From Gavia stellata (Eukaryota; Chordata; Aves; Gaviiformes; Gaviidae), in NCBI RefSeq assembly GCF_030936135.1, contig NC_082595.1:100853334-100917333 (forward strand): a stretch of 64,000 nucleotides of DNA, given 5' to 3'. The notes below the pieces were generated by a model that had not been told where the DNA came from, did no database searches, and worked only from the letters and a program-made list of their open reading frames with translations. Every line of letters starts with the position of its first letter. Within the stretch, counting starts at the first letter, position 1. The position numbers and the translations under genes were made by a program. Of the stretch, positions 25,601 through 34,600 are shown piece by piece.

Positions 25601-28600
25601 TTAAACTGTTTTTATCTCAGCCCACGAGTTTTCTCACTTTTACTCTTCTGGTTCTCTCCCCCACCCCACCTGGGGGGAGTGAGTGAGTGGCTGTGTGGTG
25701 ATTAGTTGCCAGCTGGGCTTAAACCACGACAGTCCTTTGTGGCGCCCAACGTGGGGCTCGAACCCACGACCCTGGGATTAAGAGTCCCATGCTCTACTGA
25801 CTGAGGGTAGGGTCCAGGGTTCAAGCCCCTGTTCAAGAGCCACAAAGGACTGTCGTGGTTTAAGCCCAGCTGGCAACTAAGCACCACACAGCCGCTCACT
25901 CACTCCCCCCAGGTGGGGTGGGGGAGAGAACCAGAAGAGTAAAGGTGAGAAAACTCGTGGGCTGAGATAAAAACAGTTTAATAGGTAGAGCAAAGAACAC
26001 CGCGCGGAGAAGCAAAGCGAAAGAAGGAATTCATTCACCACTTCCCGTCGGCAGGCAGGTGTTCAGCTATCTGCAGGGAAGCAGGGCTCTATCACGCGTA
26101 GCGGTTGCTCGGGAAGACAAACGCCATTACTCCGAATGTCCCCACCTTCCTTCTTCCTCCCCCGGCTTTATATACTGAGCATGATGTCATATGGTATGGA
26201 ATATCCCTTTGGTCAGTTGGGGTCAGCTGTCCCGGCTGTGTCCCCTCCCAACTTCCCGTGCACCCCCAGCCCACTCGCTGGTGGGGTGGGGTGAGGAGCA
26301 GAAAAGGCCTTGGTGCTGTGTGAGCCCTGCTCAGCAGTAACTAAAACATCCCTGTGCTATCAACATTGTTTCCAGCCCAAATCCAAAACACAGCCCCATA
26401 CAATCCAAAACACAGCCCCATACTAGCTGCTATGAAGAAAGTTAACCCCATCCCAGCCAAAACCAGCACAGCATGTTAGCATTGTTTTCTAAGAATGATT
26501 TTTATTTGCTTTTTATTGGTGAAAGCGGATCTTTTTACAATGTTTCCTTTTCAAGGATTGATGACAGTGTGAGAATTATGTATAGCATAATAGACCGCTG
26601 TTGAGCAATGTAGTTTTAATGAAAATCTGCATTCATGCTTCTCTCACGTGTAAAATCCGTAATTTTCACAGCTCCTTGCATAGCTGGTCTGAATCTGATA
26701 GTGTTTAGCAGCTCTCTTATCCCTGCTGCTGCCGGTACACAACTGTTGCCTTGTCTTGTTATTGACAGCTGATGAAACTGCCCTGTTGCGGATGGCTGTT
26801 CCCTCCCTTGGCAGTGAGATACCGTTACGCATTACACTAATGTATAAAAGCATTCTAGATATTTTAAGTATTTAGTCCTGTGACCCTACTACATAGCTGT
26901 CTAAGCATGGTATCTAACAGAATAAGAAAGTTTTAAAGTTTGGTTTGGTTTTTTTTATACTAACAGATATTTGCTTCTGAGAAGATGGAATGGACCAAAC
27001 ATTACGCTTGTAAGAAACTGTTAGCACTATTGACACATTATGATATGATCCAGAGAAAATCTGGATACATTGATTCAAAACAACTGCAGGCAATACGGTA
27101 ATGTAGCTTGATTTCTTGAACTTAATAAGTGTACTTCTGCTGCTGGAGGAAAATCACATGTTTTTTTCCTTTTTTTATGAAAGTATAATGGTTTTCTTGC
27201 ATCTCTCTTTCAAGCCTTGTGCTCATTTTGAATACAGGTAAAAAATTACATCAGTACACCAATTCTTATTCTACTACTGCACAAAGTAATACATATAGCA
27301 GTTCCCTTTCATTCTACCTGACAATGCCTGCTTTTTCCTATGCTTACTTTCTATTCTGTTTCCTTGGATCTGCGCATGAGATATAGCATTACAGGTTTGA
27401 TCCTCTGCTCAGGTTCTTAGCAGAAGTTTAATTGACTTCTGTGATTCAAAATATGAGCCTAGAGTTAGAAATAAGTTATCTTCAGATTCAGTCATGGTCT
27501 CTGATTTCTTATCAGACCTACTGACTGTCGTCATACTATGTGTCTGATGAAATCCTTGGCTTACGGTTCTATTTTGCTACCCCTTTTTCTCAAAACATTT
27601 TCATTCAGCACTGCTCATTTAGGAATATAAAAATGGCCAAGTATCCTGTTACTAAAATAGGATATGCAGGAAAAAACCCAATATAAGCATGTAAATACTT
27701 CCCACAGAATATTTTCCCACCATCCAGGTTTCTGTTACTCAGGGGTTTTCTGAGCCAGAAGTAGTACCTTCTTATTCTGTCAGCCCTCAATGTATTTTTT
27801 GTTGTTTTTTAAATGATCTATTGTTTTCTTAAACGTACGTAAAATTCTATAATCTATGGTGTCTGTTGCCAAGTCTGAACTTAACTTCACTGTGTGAAGG
27901 AAATTGTTACTTTAGTATCTGATGGTTTCATTTCCCAAATGAAACCCAAATCCCACCCTCCTCCCCCCAAATTCTTGTACTGCAAGAAGGTTACTAGTTT
28001 TTCCATGTTCCTTGATGCTGTTCAAAATTTTATAGACCTTCATTTTAGGGAACAGAAGAACAGTCAGTAGCAATGTGATAGTATTTCTTCTGGGTTCATG
28101 TGTCATAGTCTGTTAAATTATTACATGCAGGGAAGCTGTTCTATTCAGTGTTATCTTTCAGAAGAGTAGAGAGACTGGTTGGGGACTGCTTTTTAAACAG
28201 GTTGGTTAGATAAATTACCAGCACTTACCTTGATGAATGAATTAATTGATATCCTCTGTTTATAACACGTTCTAGTGTTTCAAGAGTTTAAAAGACAGAT
28301 CATGTATGCTCTAGAAGATTTCTTTTGTTAATAAGCATTTAAAAATGCCGTAATGATTACGCAGGAGCCTCTTCACGCATAGGAACCTATTAAACTGGAG
28401 TGTAGATAAAGTTTTTAGAAAAATCTCATAAAGACTGACTGTCCCTGCTCAGTTCATGTTTTATCTTTCTTCATGCTCTCATGCAAAAGGTATAAATGAC
28501 CCTGTCTGGTCATTGAGAAAATAACTGTCTATGGCAACAGCCTTCCCTGTGGCATTAGTTGAAGATATCAAACTGATGTTTGTAGGAGTCTGCGTTACGG

Positions 28601-31449
28601 TTGTCTGTTACAGAATAGCTTTTTGATTTTTTTGTTATGCTCCTCTGAGCTGTATCATTAAAAAAAATAAAAATGTTTCAGTACTCAAATCTAGACCCAA
28701 AATTTTACTGTATAACTTATACAGAGAAGTAGTGTGGTTTTTTTAAAGGTGTATTAATTTCACTATTACAAGAATATTTTTTCCTCTGAATCATTACAAA
28801 TTAGAGTATTGAAATATTTTTAGATAATTTAGATTTTTTTTTTTCCTGTTTAAACAAAATCATTTAATGGCCTTCTTTGTTCTTACAGGATAGTCAAGAC
28901 ACGTGTTAAAAACGGAATTCCTTGTTTTGAAATTGAGTGGCAAAAACCAGGTTGGTCTGGTTTCTATGTACATTATGGGACAAAACAGTTCATAGAAAAA
29001 GGGAAAGGTGTGCTTTAAAGAGGAAAAGAGTTTGACAACATTATGAGGCAATGAAATGTGGGTGCGATTGGAAACTGTTCCATGAAAACAATAGAAAATG
29101 TGCATCAAATTTCACATACCCTGAAAGTAACAGCAATGCTTTAAAAAAAAAAAATTACCTAGAAAGCAAGGGACTCGGTCTTCAGGTACTTTTTCTGGTA
29201 CATGTTCATAAGACCTGGACTCTGTATTTCATGTCTCGTTTCACTGTGTACCTGAAGCTGTGACTGTTCACTAGCTAGAAATTTTTCTATGCTGACAGAC
29301 TGCTACCTTTAGTGTGCCTGTTTGTACTAGGAGACTGGCAGAAAGAAAAAGACTTTACTTGTATCTAAATCTCAAACATTGTACTATTGACTTTTTTACA
29401 TACCTTCTTTGTACTCAAATAAATCTTTTGTTCTTTGTTTTTCTTATTCCCTAGTTTGATATGTGTGTATATACATGTCTAATACATTAATTTTTTTAGA
29501 ACATTATGTTGATGCAGAAGATGAGCCTGTGGAGTTGTTTGTAGTCACAGTAGAAGAGGAGTCTTTGTTTCAGGCTGCTTATCCTGATGTTGTTGCTCTT
29601 TATCACGTGGAAAAGTCAGAAGTTTTGAAGAAGAAACAGAAAAGTAAGTCCAAAAGCTTATTTCTTATGAACTTATGGGTCTTGTCAGAATACAAGAAGC
29701 AAAAGCAACAAACATTTCTCCCACTGTTGAGCAGTATCATGTTTTGTGAAGATCAGATCATGATACCTTGCAGGGACTGGAGGTGTTCAAGGAACGTGTG
29801 GACGCGGTTTAATAGGCATGGCGGTGTTAGTTGATGGTTGGACTTGATGATCATACAGGTCTTTTCCAACCTTAGTGATTCTGTGACTGTGCTTTTATTT
29901 TACCATTTTATACTTTAGCAAGAGGAAATCTGAACTGTGGTTAATATGCCATTTTGATATGCCCGTTTTATTTTTTTCAGACAGGAAAGACAGACCAAAA
30001 GGAAAGGAATTATCAAATATTTATGATGAAGTTAGCGACCTTCTGTCTCAAATGAATTTAAAATCTAAATGTGGAATTCTTCCTGTGCCAGACTCCATGT
30101 CAGATATAAAAACTTCCCCAGAAGATCAGATATGCCAGAGGAGTACTGAATCAAAAGATCTGCTGTTAGTTGCAGCTTCCTGCATAACAACTGTTCCAAT
30201 ACCAGCGTCAGCAGCTGCTCTTCCTCTGACTGCATCACCTTACTCGCTCTTAGAGAGCACGTTGGCTGACTCATCTGTATTGCCAGCACAATTTAGTAAA
30301 AATTCAGGGATATCGTCCTCTGTAACAGCTGGTCTTCAACTGAGCAGTATTGATTGCAAAGGAACCTTCTTCAGGGCTTCACCAGCCCATGGGGGTGATA
30401 CCCATGATCCAGCAGCTGACTTAACTATGTACATAAAACACTCACATCAACTAGGTCATGAAACAGTGAGAAATAGCTCAGAATATTCTGATGCTATGCA
30501 GTCTGATCAGCATCATTCTGATAGTGTGGATGATTTGGTTTCAGATGATGCTATAGAACAACTTCAGAACTGGTCTTTAAGTGAGCGAATACTTAAGAAG
30601 ACTTCCATTCCATCAAAGCCTTTGTTGTCTGAAGATGTAAAGCAACTGGAGTCTTTGAAGTGGTTTGAACAAACAAAAGAAACATTGAATCCTGATAAAG
30701 ATTATGTCTCTTCCTCATGTCAGTTAAATAAACTAGTGCAGTTAAATAAACTAGTGCAGAAAAGTAAAAATGTACTATCAGAAAACTATTCAAGGGAATC
30801 CAATGTACATGTTTATCAAGATCAGTACAAAAAAGCTGACAGCCTGGCTGAAATGATGCAAAAAGATCATAATATAAGCTGTTCGGCATCTCTAGCCTAC
30901 GGTGGGCAAACAACGGAGACACTACATCCTGGGTGTGAAATGCTTCCAGCGTCTAAAAAGCCAGCAGATGTTGTAACTGGCTGTCACATTAAAAAAGCTT
31001 GTACTCAAACTACTTGGAAAACTTCTTTTAAAAAGAGTGTGTGTCAGAACAGATGTTCTTCTAGTGAAGACAGTGATGATGGGAACATGAATAAAAATCT
31101 GATTTATGAGCAGCAGAAAAGACAACTGAACGCTGGTCAGTTTAAAAAATCTTTTACAAAGAAAAGGAGTAATGTTATTAGCAAAAGAACAAACAGTGAC
31201 TCAGCCCTTATAATTAAAGGGAAGAAGGAGGCCAGTTTAAAAAAAGCTGGTAATAGCTTCTCATTGCAAGTTTCTCCAAAACCATCCTCTGTAGGGGAAG
31301 TTAATTGTTCCCAAAGCCCAGAGCAACCGTTTGAGAGGTCAGGTTCTGGCCCCATGCAGCAAGCCAGAAGTGCTGTTCTGACTTATGCATGGGCAGACAG
31401 TCCCCTTCCCCTGTCTGAAAGACTAAAAGGAAGAATCAAAATCAATTAG
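13481..31449 (+). CDS. GEN1: GEN1, Holliday junction 5' flap resolvase, complete (13 coding exons)
   Basis: GEN1 is a XPG/FEN1-family nuclease that cuts Holliday junctions symmetrically as a dimer, resolving recombination intermediates late in the cell cycle. The 13 coding exons listed separately join in phase to 958 codons; human GEN1 is 908. Domains in order are XPG-N (about 1-95), XPG-I (about 118-205), helix-hairpin-helix (about 208-235, [10 protein letters not shown]), a cysteine-rich insert (about 256-300), a chromodomain (about 395-465) and a long, poorly conserved Ser/Lys-rich tail. The metal-binding acids fall at the human positions: D30, E75, E134, E136, D155 and D157. The start ATG at 13481 has A at -3 and G at +4. 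The gene appears intact, with no stop or frameshift. The C terminus keeps the human-like [11 protein letters not shown] ending. Intron 9 carries an inverted retroviral LTR pair. Confidence 0.97.
13642..15996 (+). other. GEN1 intron 2
   Basis: Apart from the CR1 copy at 14335-14915, AT-rich unique DNA with no further supported feature. Confidence 0.5.
14335..14915 (-). mobile_element. CR1 LINE, 5'-truncated, with ORF2 C-terminal remnant
   Basis: An open minus-strand frame of 170 codons (14390-14902) encodes the end of the CR1 reverse-transcriptase polyprotein: [46 protein letters not shown] and [18 protein letters not shown]. The 3' UTR follows toward 14335, ending in the usual TTCTGTGATTC-type tail. 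The copy is fairly young, since the frame is still open. It lies in GEN1 intron 2, antisense to the gene. Confidence 0.93.
15997..16183 (+). CDS. GEN1: GEN1 exon 3, end of XPG-N
   Basis: The acceptor is TTATTGCAG and the donor GAG|GTGGGT. The exon encodes [10 protein letters not shown] to KAILKE, residues 55-116, with metal ligand E75 in VFVMEGE. It ends in phase 0. Confidence 0.95.
17402..17578 (+). CDS. GEN1: GEN1 exon 4, XPG-I active site
   Basis: Encodes residues 117-175. It contains [11 protein letters not shown] (E134, E136) and [12 protein letters not shown] (D155, D157), the core of the nuclease active site. 59 codons, with both ends in phase 0. Confidence 0.97.
17579..19246 (+). repeat. 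GEN1 intron 4 with poly(C) run and G/T-rich tract
   Basis: A run of 24 C lies at 17863-17886. At 18645-18725 an irregular tract of GGGG and TTTT blocks could fold as a G-quadruplex on the coding strand. Nothing else stands out. Confidence 0.6.
19247..19357 (+). CDS. GEN1: GEN1 exon 5
   Basis: Encodes [15 protein letters not shown] to LLGCDYLPK, residues 176-212, the end of the XPG-I region leading into the helix-hairpin-helix. The acceptor is CTCTTGCAG and the donor GTAAGC. Confidence 0.96.
20827..21285 (-). mobile_element. CR1 LINE fragment
   Basis: The plus strand shows the complement of a CR1 3' end: tagaatagtttgggttggaa, then ccctgcaatgagcagggaca, gcctgtccaacctggccttg and a gcaggctgaacaaccccag-type block. 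5'-truncated. It lies in GEN1 intron 5, antisense to the gene. Confidence 0.9.
21352..21508 (+). mobile_element. CR1 LINE 3' end, inverted relative to the preceding copy
   Basis: The sense CR1 tail reads ggtcctttccaacccaaacc, followed by attctatgattctatga ending near 21508. About 70 bases of other DNA separate it from the opposite-facing CR1, so the two tails can pair as an inverted repeat in GEN1 intron 5. Confidence 0.88.
22273..22346 (+). CDS. GEN1: GEN1 exon 6, helix-hairpin-helix
   Basis: Encodes [15 protein letters not shown] and nine more residues, the DNA-backbone-binding HhH2 motif. The acceptor is CTCTATAG and the donor AAG|GTAAGA. It ends two bases into an arginine codon. Confidence 0.95.
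22885..22976 (+). CDS. GEN1: GEN1 exon 7
   Basis: Encodes [12 protein letters not shown] to CSECHHP, residues 238-267. The first Cys pair of the cysteine-rich insert is here. The acceptor is CCTTTTAG and the donor G|GTCAGT. Confidence 0.92.
23816..23966 (+). CDS. GEN1: GEN1 exon 8, cysteine-rich insert
   Basis: Encodes [13 protein letters not shown] to AVEDNIRK, with [11 protein letters not shown] and YCCPCEWHR. Together with exon 7 it forms a cluster of about nine cysteines plus histidines that is also present in human GEN1. The donor is AAA|GTAGGA. Confidence 0.94.
24083..24119 (+). CDS. GEN1: GEN1 exon 9, 37-base micro-exon
   Basis: Encodes [12 protein letters not shown]. It is very short, but the acceptor (TTACCTGCAG), the donor (GAG|GTAACA) and the phase all fit. 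Human GEN1 has the matching segment, ending in GFPFHE. Confidence 0.93.
24219..24299 (+). CDS. GEN1: GEN1 exon 10
   Basis: 27 codons, [14 protein letters not shown] to RPNLLSFQ, in phase 0 at both ends. The acceptor is TATCTCAAG and the donor CAG|GTATAT. Confidence 0.95.
25112..25731 (+). mobile_element. Retroviral LTR, left arm of inverted pair
   Basis: A 620-bp LTR running TGTGCTGG to CCACGACA, so with the expected TG...CA ends. It retains a TATA box (TATAAA, 25410-25415) and an ATTAAA poly(A) signal (25600-25605). U3 has a 22-bp tandem duplication at about 25160-25203. The following DNA starts with 8 bases and then the primer-binding site TGGCGCCCAACGTGGGGC, typical of betaretrovirus-like (class II, ERVK) elements primed by tRNA-Lys. 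It resembles an LTR family common in bird genomes; I do not assign a family name. No gag, pol or env sequence is present. Confidence 0.9.
25732..25850. other. Spacer of LTR palindrome: two primer-tRNA copies in opposite orientation
   Basis: In order: eight bases (gtcctttg), then 25740-25805 matching the complement of tRNA-Lys(CUU) including the CCA end, then five bases. Next, 25811-25842 resembles the sense 3' part of tRNA-Lys(UUU) ending in CCA. The mirror image of the eight bases (caaaggac) closes it. There is no viral leader, packaging region or coding sequence. The symmetry continues imperfectly through the primer-binding sites. Confidence 0.85.
25740..25805 (-). pseudogene. tRNA-Lys(CUU)-derived sequence with templated CCA
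   Basis: Read on the minus strand this is 66 bases of tRNA-Lys(CUU) from the D arm to the 3' CCA, with one mismatch to the vertebrate gene as I remember it. The anticodon loop ctcttaa is intact. The first ten or so bases, including the 5' acceptor strand, are missing, so it cannot fold into a functional tRNA. The encoded CCA, which eukaryotic tRNA genes lack, shows it was copied from a mature tRNA. Confidence 0.85.
25851..26470 (-). mobile_element. Retroviral LTR, right arm of inverted pair
   Basis: Also 620 bp, it is the reverse complement of the left arm with four substitutions that I could find and no indels. One of the four (acgcg here, acgtg in the left arm) looks like CpG decay in the left arm. 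The TATA box and poly(A) signal are intact and face left. The two LTR promoters therefore point at each other across the spacer. Confidence 0.9.
26967..27097 (+). CDS. GEN1: GEN1 exon 11
   Basis: Encodes [17 protein letters not shown] to QLQAI, residues 358-400, leading into the chromodomain. The acceptor is ATACTAACAG, just 497 bases after the end of the inverted LTR pair. The donor is CG|GTAATG. Confidence 0.95.
27098..28888 (+). other. GEN1 intron 11
   Basis: 1.8 kb of AT-rich DNA in which I see no repeat family, RNA gene or exon. Confidence 0.45.
28889..28950 (+). CDS. GEN1: GEN1 exon 12, chromodomain
   Basis: Encodes [20 protein letters not shown], the beta-strand core of the GEN1 chromodomain, which assists DNA substrate binding in the human enzyme. 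The donor is G|GTTGGT. Confidence 0.95.
29500..29643 (+). CDS. GEN1: GEN1 exon 13, chromodomain end
   Basis: Encodes [13 protein letters not shown] to SEVLKKKQK, residues 423-469. It closes the chromodomain and starts a basic stretch. The donor is AAA|GTAAGT. Confidence 0.94.
29768..29887 (+). mobile_element. CR1 LINE 3' end, short
   Basis: About 120 bases of CR1 tail (gaggtgttcaaggaacgtg through gtcttttccaaccttagtga to ttctgtgac) in GEN1 intron 13, only about 94 bases before the terminal exon acceptor. Severely 5'-truncated. Confidence 0.88.
29981..31449 (+). CDS. GEN1: GEN1 exon 14, C-terminal tail and stop
   Basis: A single 1469-base terminal coding exon after the acceptor TTTTTTTCAG gives residues 471-958 and a TAG stop. 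It is rich in Ser, Lys and Asn, probably largely disordered, and has basic clusters such as KGKELS and KKSFTKKRS that could act in nuclear import. Positions 30721-30756 hold an exact 18-bp tandem duplication, giving QLNKLV twice. Confidence 0.95.
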
Positions 31450-31640
31450 GTTCTCCATAAAATAGATTATGATAAGTTAACTCTGAACCTTCAACTCTTA
31501 CAGGGTTCTTTCTCAAAGTTTCTGCAGTATGCTCTATCAATTTTAAGTGGACACAGTTTTGATGAATAAGAAGTGCTGTGAAATACTGCATACTGGAGCT
31601 AAAGTTTGAAAATAAAATGTTAGCAAAAGTACCAAAGAGC
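31450..31640 (+). terminator. GEN1: GEN1 3' UTR with poly(A) signal
   Basis: A canonical AATAAA lies at 31611-31616, about 165 bases after the stop codon. It is the first such signal and the likely 3' end of the GEN1 transcript. Confidence 0.6.
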
Positions 31641-34600
31641 TGATGATAGGCAAGTGCCAGTTATTCTGGACTTGATTGCATTCTGAACTTGATACATAAG
31701 CATTGGGATATAGTATACAAGGAAGCAGTGAGGTTTATTTAAAAAATAAGGTTTTTTCCCAGCCAATTGTGAAGATTTTGTGTGCAGCTGTTAAGTCTGC
31801 TTATAAAAAAACAGACTTACTAGAATAGTGCCTGCACTGCTGTTGGATATTCTTAATAAGACAAAGTGATACAGCTCTTCCCAACAGAAATTTTCCATTC
31901 TGCCCCACTAACTTAATTTTGCTAGTTTTCAAATCCTAGGATGCTGGTTGTTGTGATTATCTCTGAAGGACCAGATAGAGGCGCACAGCAGATGTACCTT
32001 GCAGAGTAGCTAAATTTATATCTGCCATGCCCTATAATAAACTGTTCTTTGAGAGTGTGCATTTTCCCAAGAATGGAATAAGCCATGTAATGATATTCTG
32101 GTTTTGTAGCTATCATGTCTAATATTTAAGGAAATTTGATGGCTCTTTTAATCAAATATTTATAGTTTGGGGCATTTTTTTCTTAAAGAAGATATAAGTG
32201 AGTGTTAGATGGGATTTCATAATAGAATGAAGGTTAACTTACAGAAAATTAGAATCTAATTATTATCTTGCAGATTCTTTGAATAATATCATGTAAATGT
32301 TTGTTTTTAAAGGGGGAACTTGAATGCAATTACATTTTTCAGTTCTCCTACCACTTTGATATAGAAGCAATCTCTGTTCATACGTAAAAAAAGCTGTCTT
32401 CAACAGCTTATTGGAAAATGCCTCCTTGCCTGCATTTAGGTGTTCATAACTTTTTCTATGGACCAACCAGAAGGAAGGCCAGTCTTACCAAGATGTAATG
32501 TTAACAATGGAAAATTAGAGTATCAATGCCTTAATGAAAATGTCAATTCTTTCTTCATGAAGGCCAAGGCTTTAAAAGTTAGGAAGCTAAATTCTAGATG
32601 TGTTTAAGGAAGAAATAGGTAGTCTATAGATAATACAATCTGTAGTTAGCCGAAATGGTAGTTTCTTATTTTCTTCTGTAGGCAGATGGACAAAGTTTGT
32701 TTACAGTTGATTTTCCAAATGAGAAATGTATTATGGAAATGAGCAAAAAATCCAAAATGTTGGAAACTTATTTTCAGTTTTGAAGATGGTCTTCTGGAGA
32801 CTTTTAACCACCTAGCTGGAAGAATAGAATTGCTAAGGAGAATGAAAGTAGCAGTCATCTGGGAACTGTAAATGGAGAGATTCCTTATGCAGTGGTCAGT
32901 AATGGAGAGATCAGACCATTTTTTGTGGAAAAATATTATTATTGGTTACGTATGATGCTTTTCCTTGCTGCTGATTTTGAATATTGGAAGTTGGAATCAA
33001 TAGTTTGAATTTTCATTAATAAAAATGCCAACATCATGTGAATGACCTCGCTTTTGTTCGCTCCCAGGGTATGGGAATGTGCTCTTTTGTTGGAGGGATC
33101 ATACAATTTCACCCACAGCATGAGGGTTTCTGTGTTTTAGGGTTTTGTTTAGAATTGGGGGGCAAGAGTGGTTTTTGAAGGGTTTTTTGTTTGTGTTCCA
33201 AATCTGGCTGGGATGACTGCTTTAATGGATGATTCACTGAAAATACTGTGCCAGAATTATGTTAAGTTTGTGTTTTGCAGGTGATGGAAACCAGAAATAA
33301 GATATAACAGTAAGATATTAAGAACTGCAGAGGAAAAAAAAGAGACTGTGTTGCTGATTACCTCTACAGATTAATCTAGCTTTGTAAATACGGTTCAAGC
33401 ATGAAAAGCGGAAAAATTTCAATTTTTTTAATTTGCAGTGCATCTCAATTTTGTGCAAGTTGTCTGCCACTACTTTAGAAGCAGCAATAGATGTGAAAAC
33501 AACTGTATAGGATGCCCTCTCATTTAGGCTATAGCTGTTCATTGCAGCAAATAAACACAAGAACATTTATCATTGGGGGTGACTGTTGCTTGAGTTAAAC
33601 TTGTGATACATTACAGAAGGGAGATAACAATTTTTAAAGTGTTTTGATTTCTCATCTTCCTGTAATTTACTTGATCTAAGGATTAGGGATGATTTTTCTT
33701 CTTTGGAACTGTTTTTACCGTGCCAAAGCTGACTGCTTTGCAACCTCTCACACTTGTGAAGAGGATGTTTAAATAAATTTGAGTGGGTGTAACAGGTAAC
33801 TTTCTTTGGCAGGAAATATTCCTACAAGATTATGTTAAACTGGTCATAAGTATACGTCGATGTGTTGTATCAGCCTGATGACCCTGGATATATTTTCATT
33901 TATCTTCTGTCTTGGTCAGCCCAAACAGGCTGTATCAGGGTGCTTCATCTGAAGTAATAAAAATATACCTGCTATGGAGGTGGGGCAAGTACAGGATGCA
34001 TCGTTCTTCAACTACTTTTCTGAAAGTTTTTCTGTAGAACTACTGTGCCAGCCCGAGTACTTTACCGTGTCTGTCACTCCTGATGTTGGCAACCCTCTAG
34101 CTTGAATGGTTCCTGCAGAGATATAGAGCAGAACCATAGGTTCTGTCTTAGCAGTATAAATACCATTATTTCCACTTACAAACAGTATTAAACATCTACT
34201 TAGATATAGCAAATTTATTTAGCATAGCTTAACAAAGGGAAACATTTGGCATTCCTTGTGATTGTAACTCACTATTTCAGGTCCATGCAGAATCAACCAG
34301 AAAGAAAAATAAATACTGTTTACATGGAATATATACATAGAGATATAAAAAAAAAATGTAATGTTAGAAATCGAGAGGGTGGGTTTTTTATCTGTCCCAT
34401 TATCAAGCTACACCTGCTCTTACTTTTTTCATTGGAAGATAGTACTGAAATACTTGTCAACATGTGTGAACATGCTTAACAAAAGGAAAAATTCATTTTC
34501 ATTGCATTTACCAATTTTTACTTTATTGACAGAATTGATGAACTCAGTAGATCTTTTGCTAGTTAACAGAAATTTCCTAATTTGCGAAGGGGATTACTTA

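Larger units (their letters stand above)
25107..26475. repeat. GCATG direct repeats flanking the LTR palindrome (target-site duplication)
   Basis: GCATG at 25107-25111 abuts the left LTR, and GCATG at 26471-26475 abuts the right one. A direct repeat at the outer edges indicates that the whole inverted structure entered as one integration event. Confidence 0.75.
24300..26966 (+). other. GEN1 intron 10 (between the tenth- and eleventh-listed exons), host of the LTR palindrome
   Basis: A T16-G13 run at 25058-25086 lies just left of the LTR pair and the palindrome occupies 25112-26470. The flanks are ordinary AT-rich DNA. Confidence 0.55.

Noticed and set aside
25740-25805. Functional tRNA-Lys gene
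   Set aside because: It lacks the 5' acceptor strand and encodes the CCA end, so it is a copied primer, not a gene.
25259-26323. Repeated 60- and 72-codon frames seen once on each strand
   Set aside because: They are the same LTR sequence read in the two inverted arms and do not match any viral protein.
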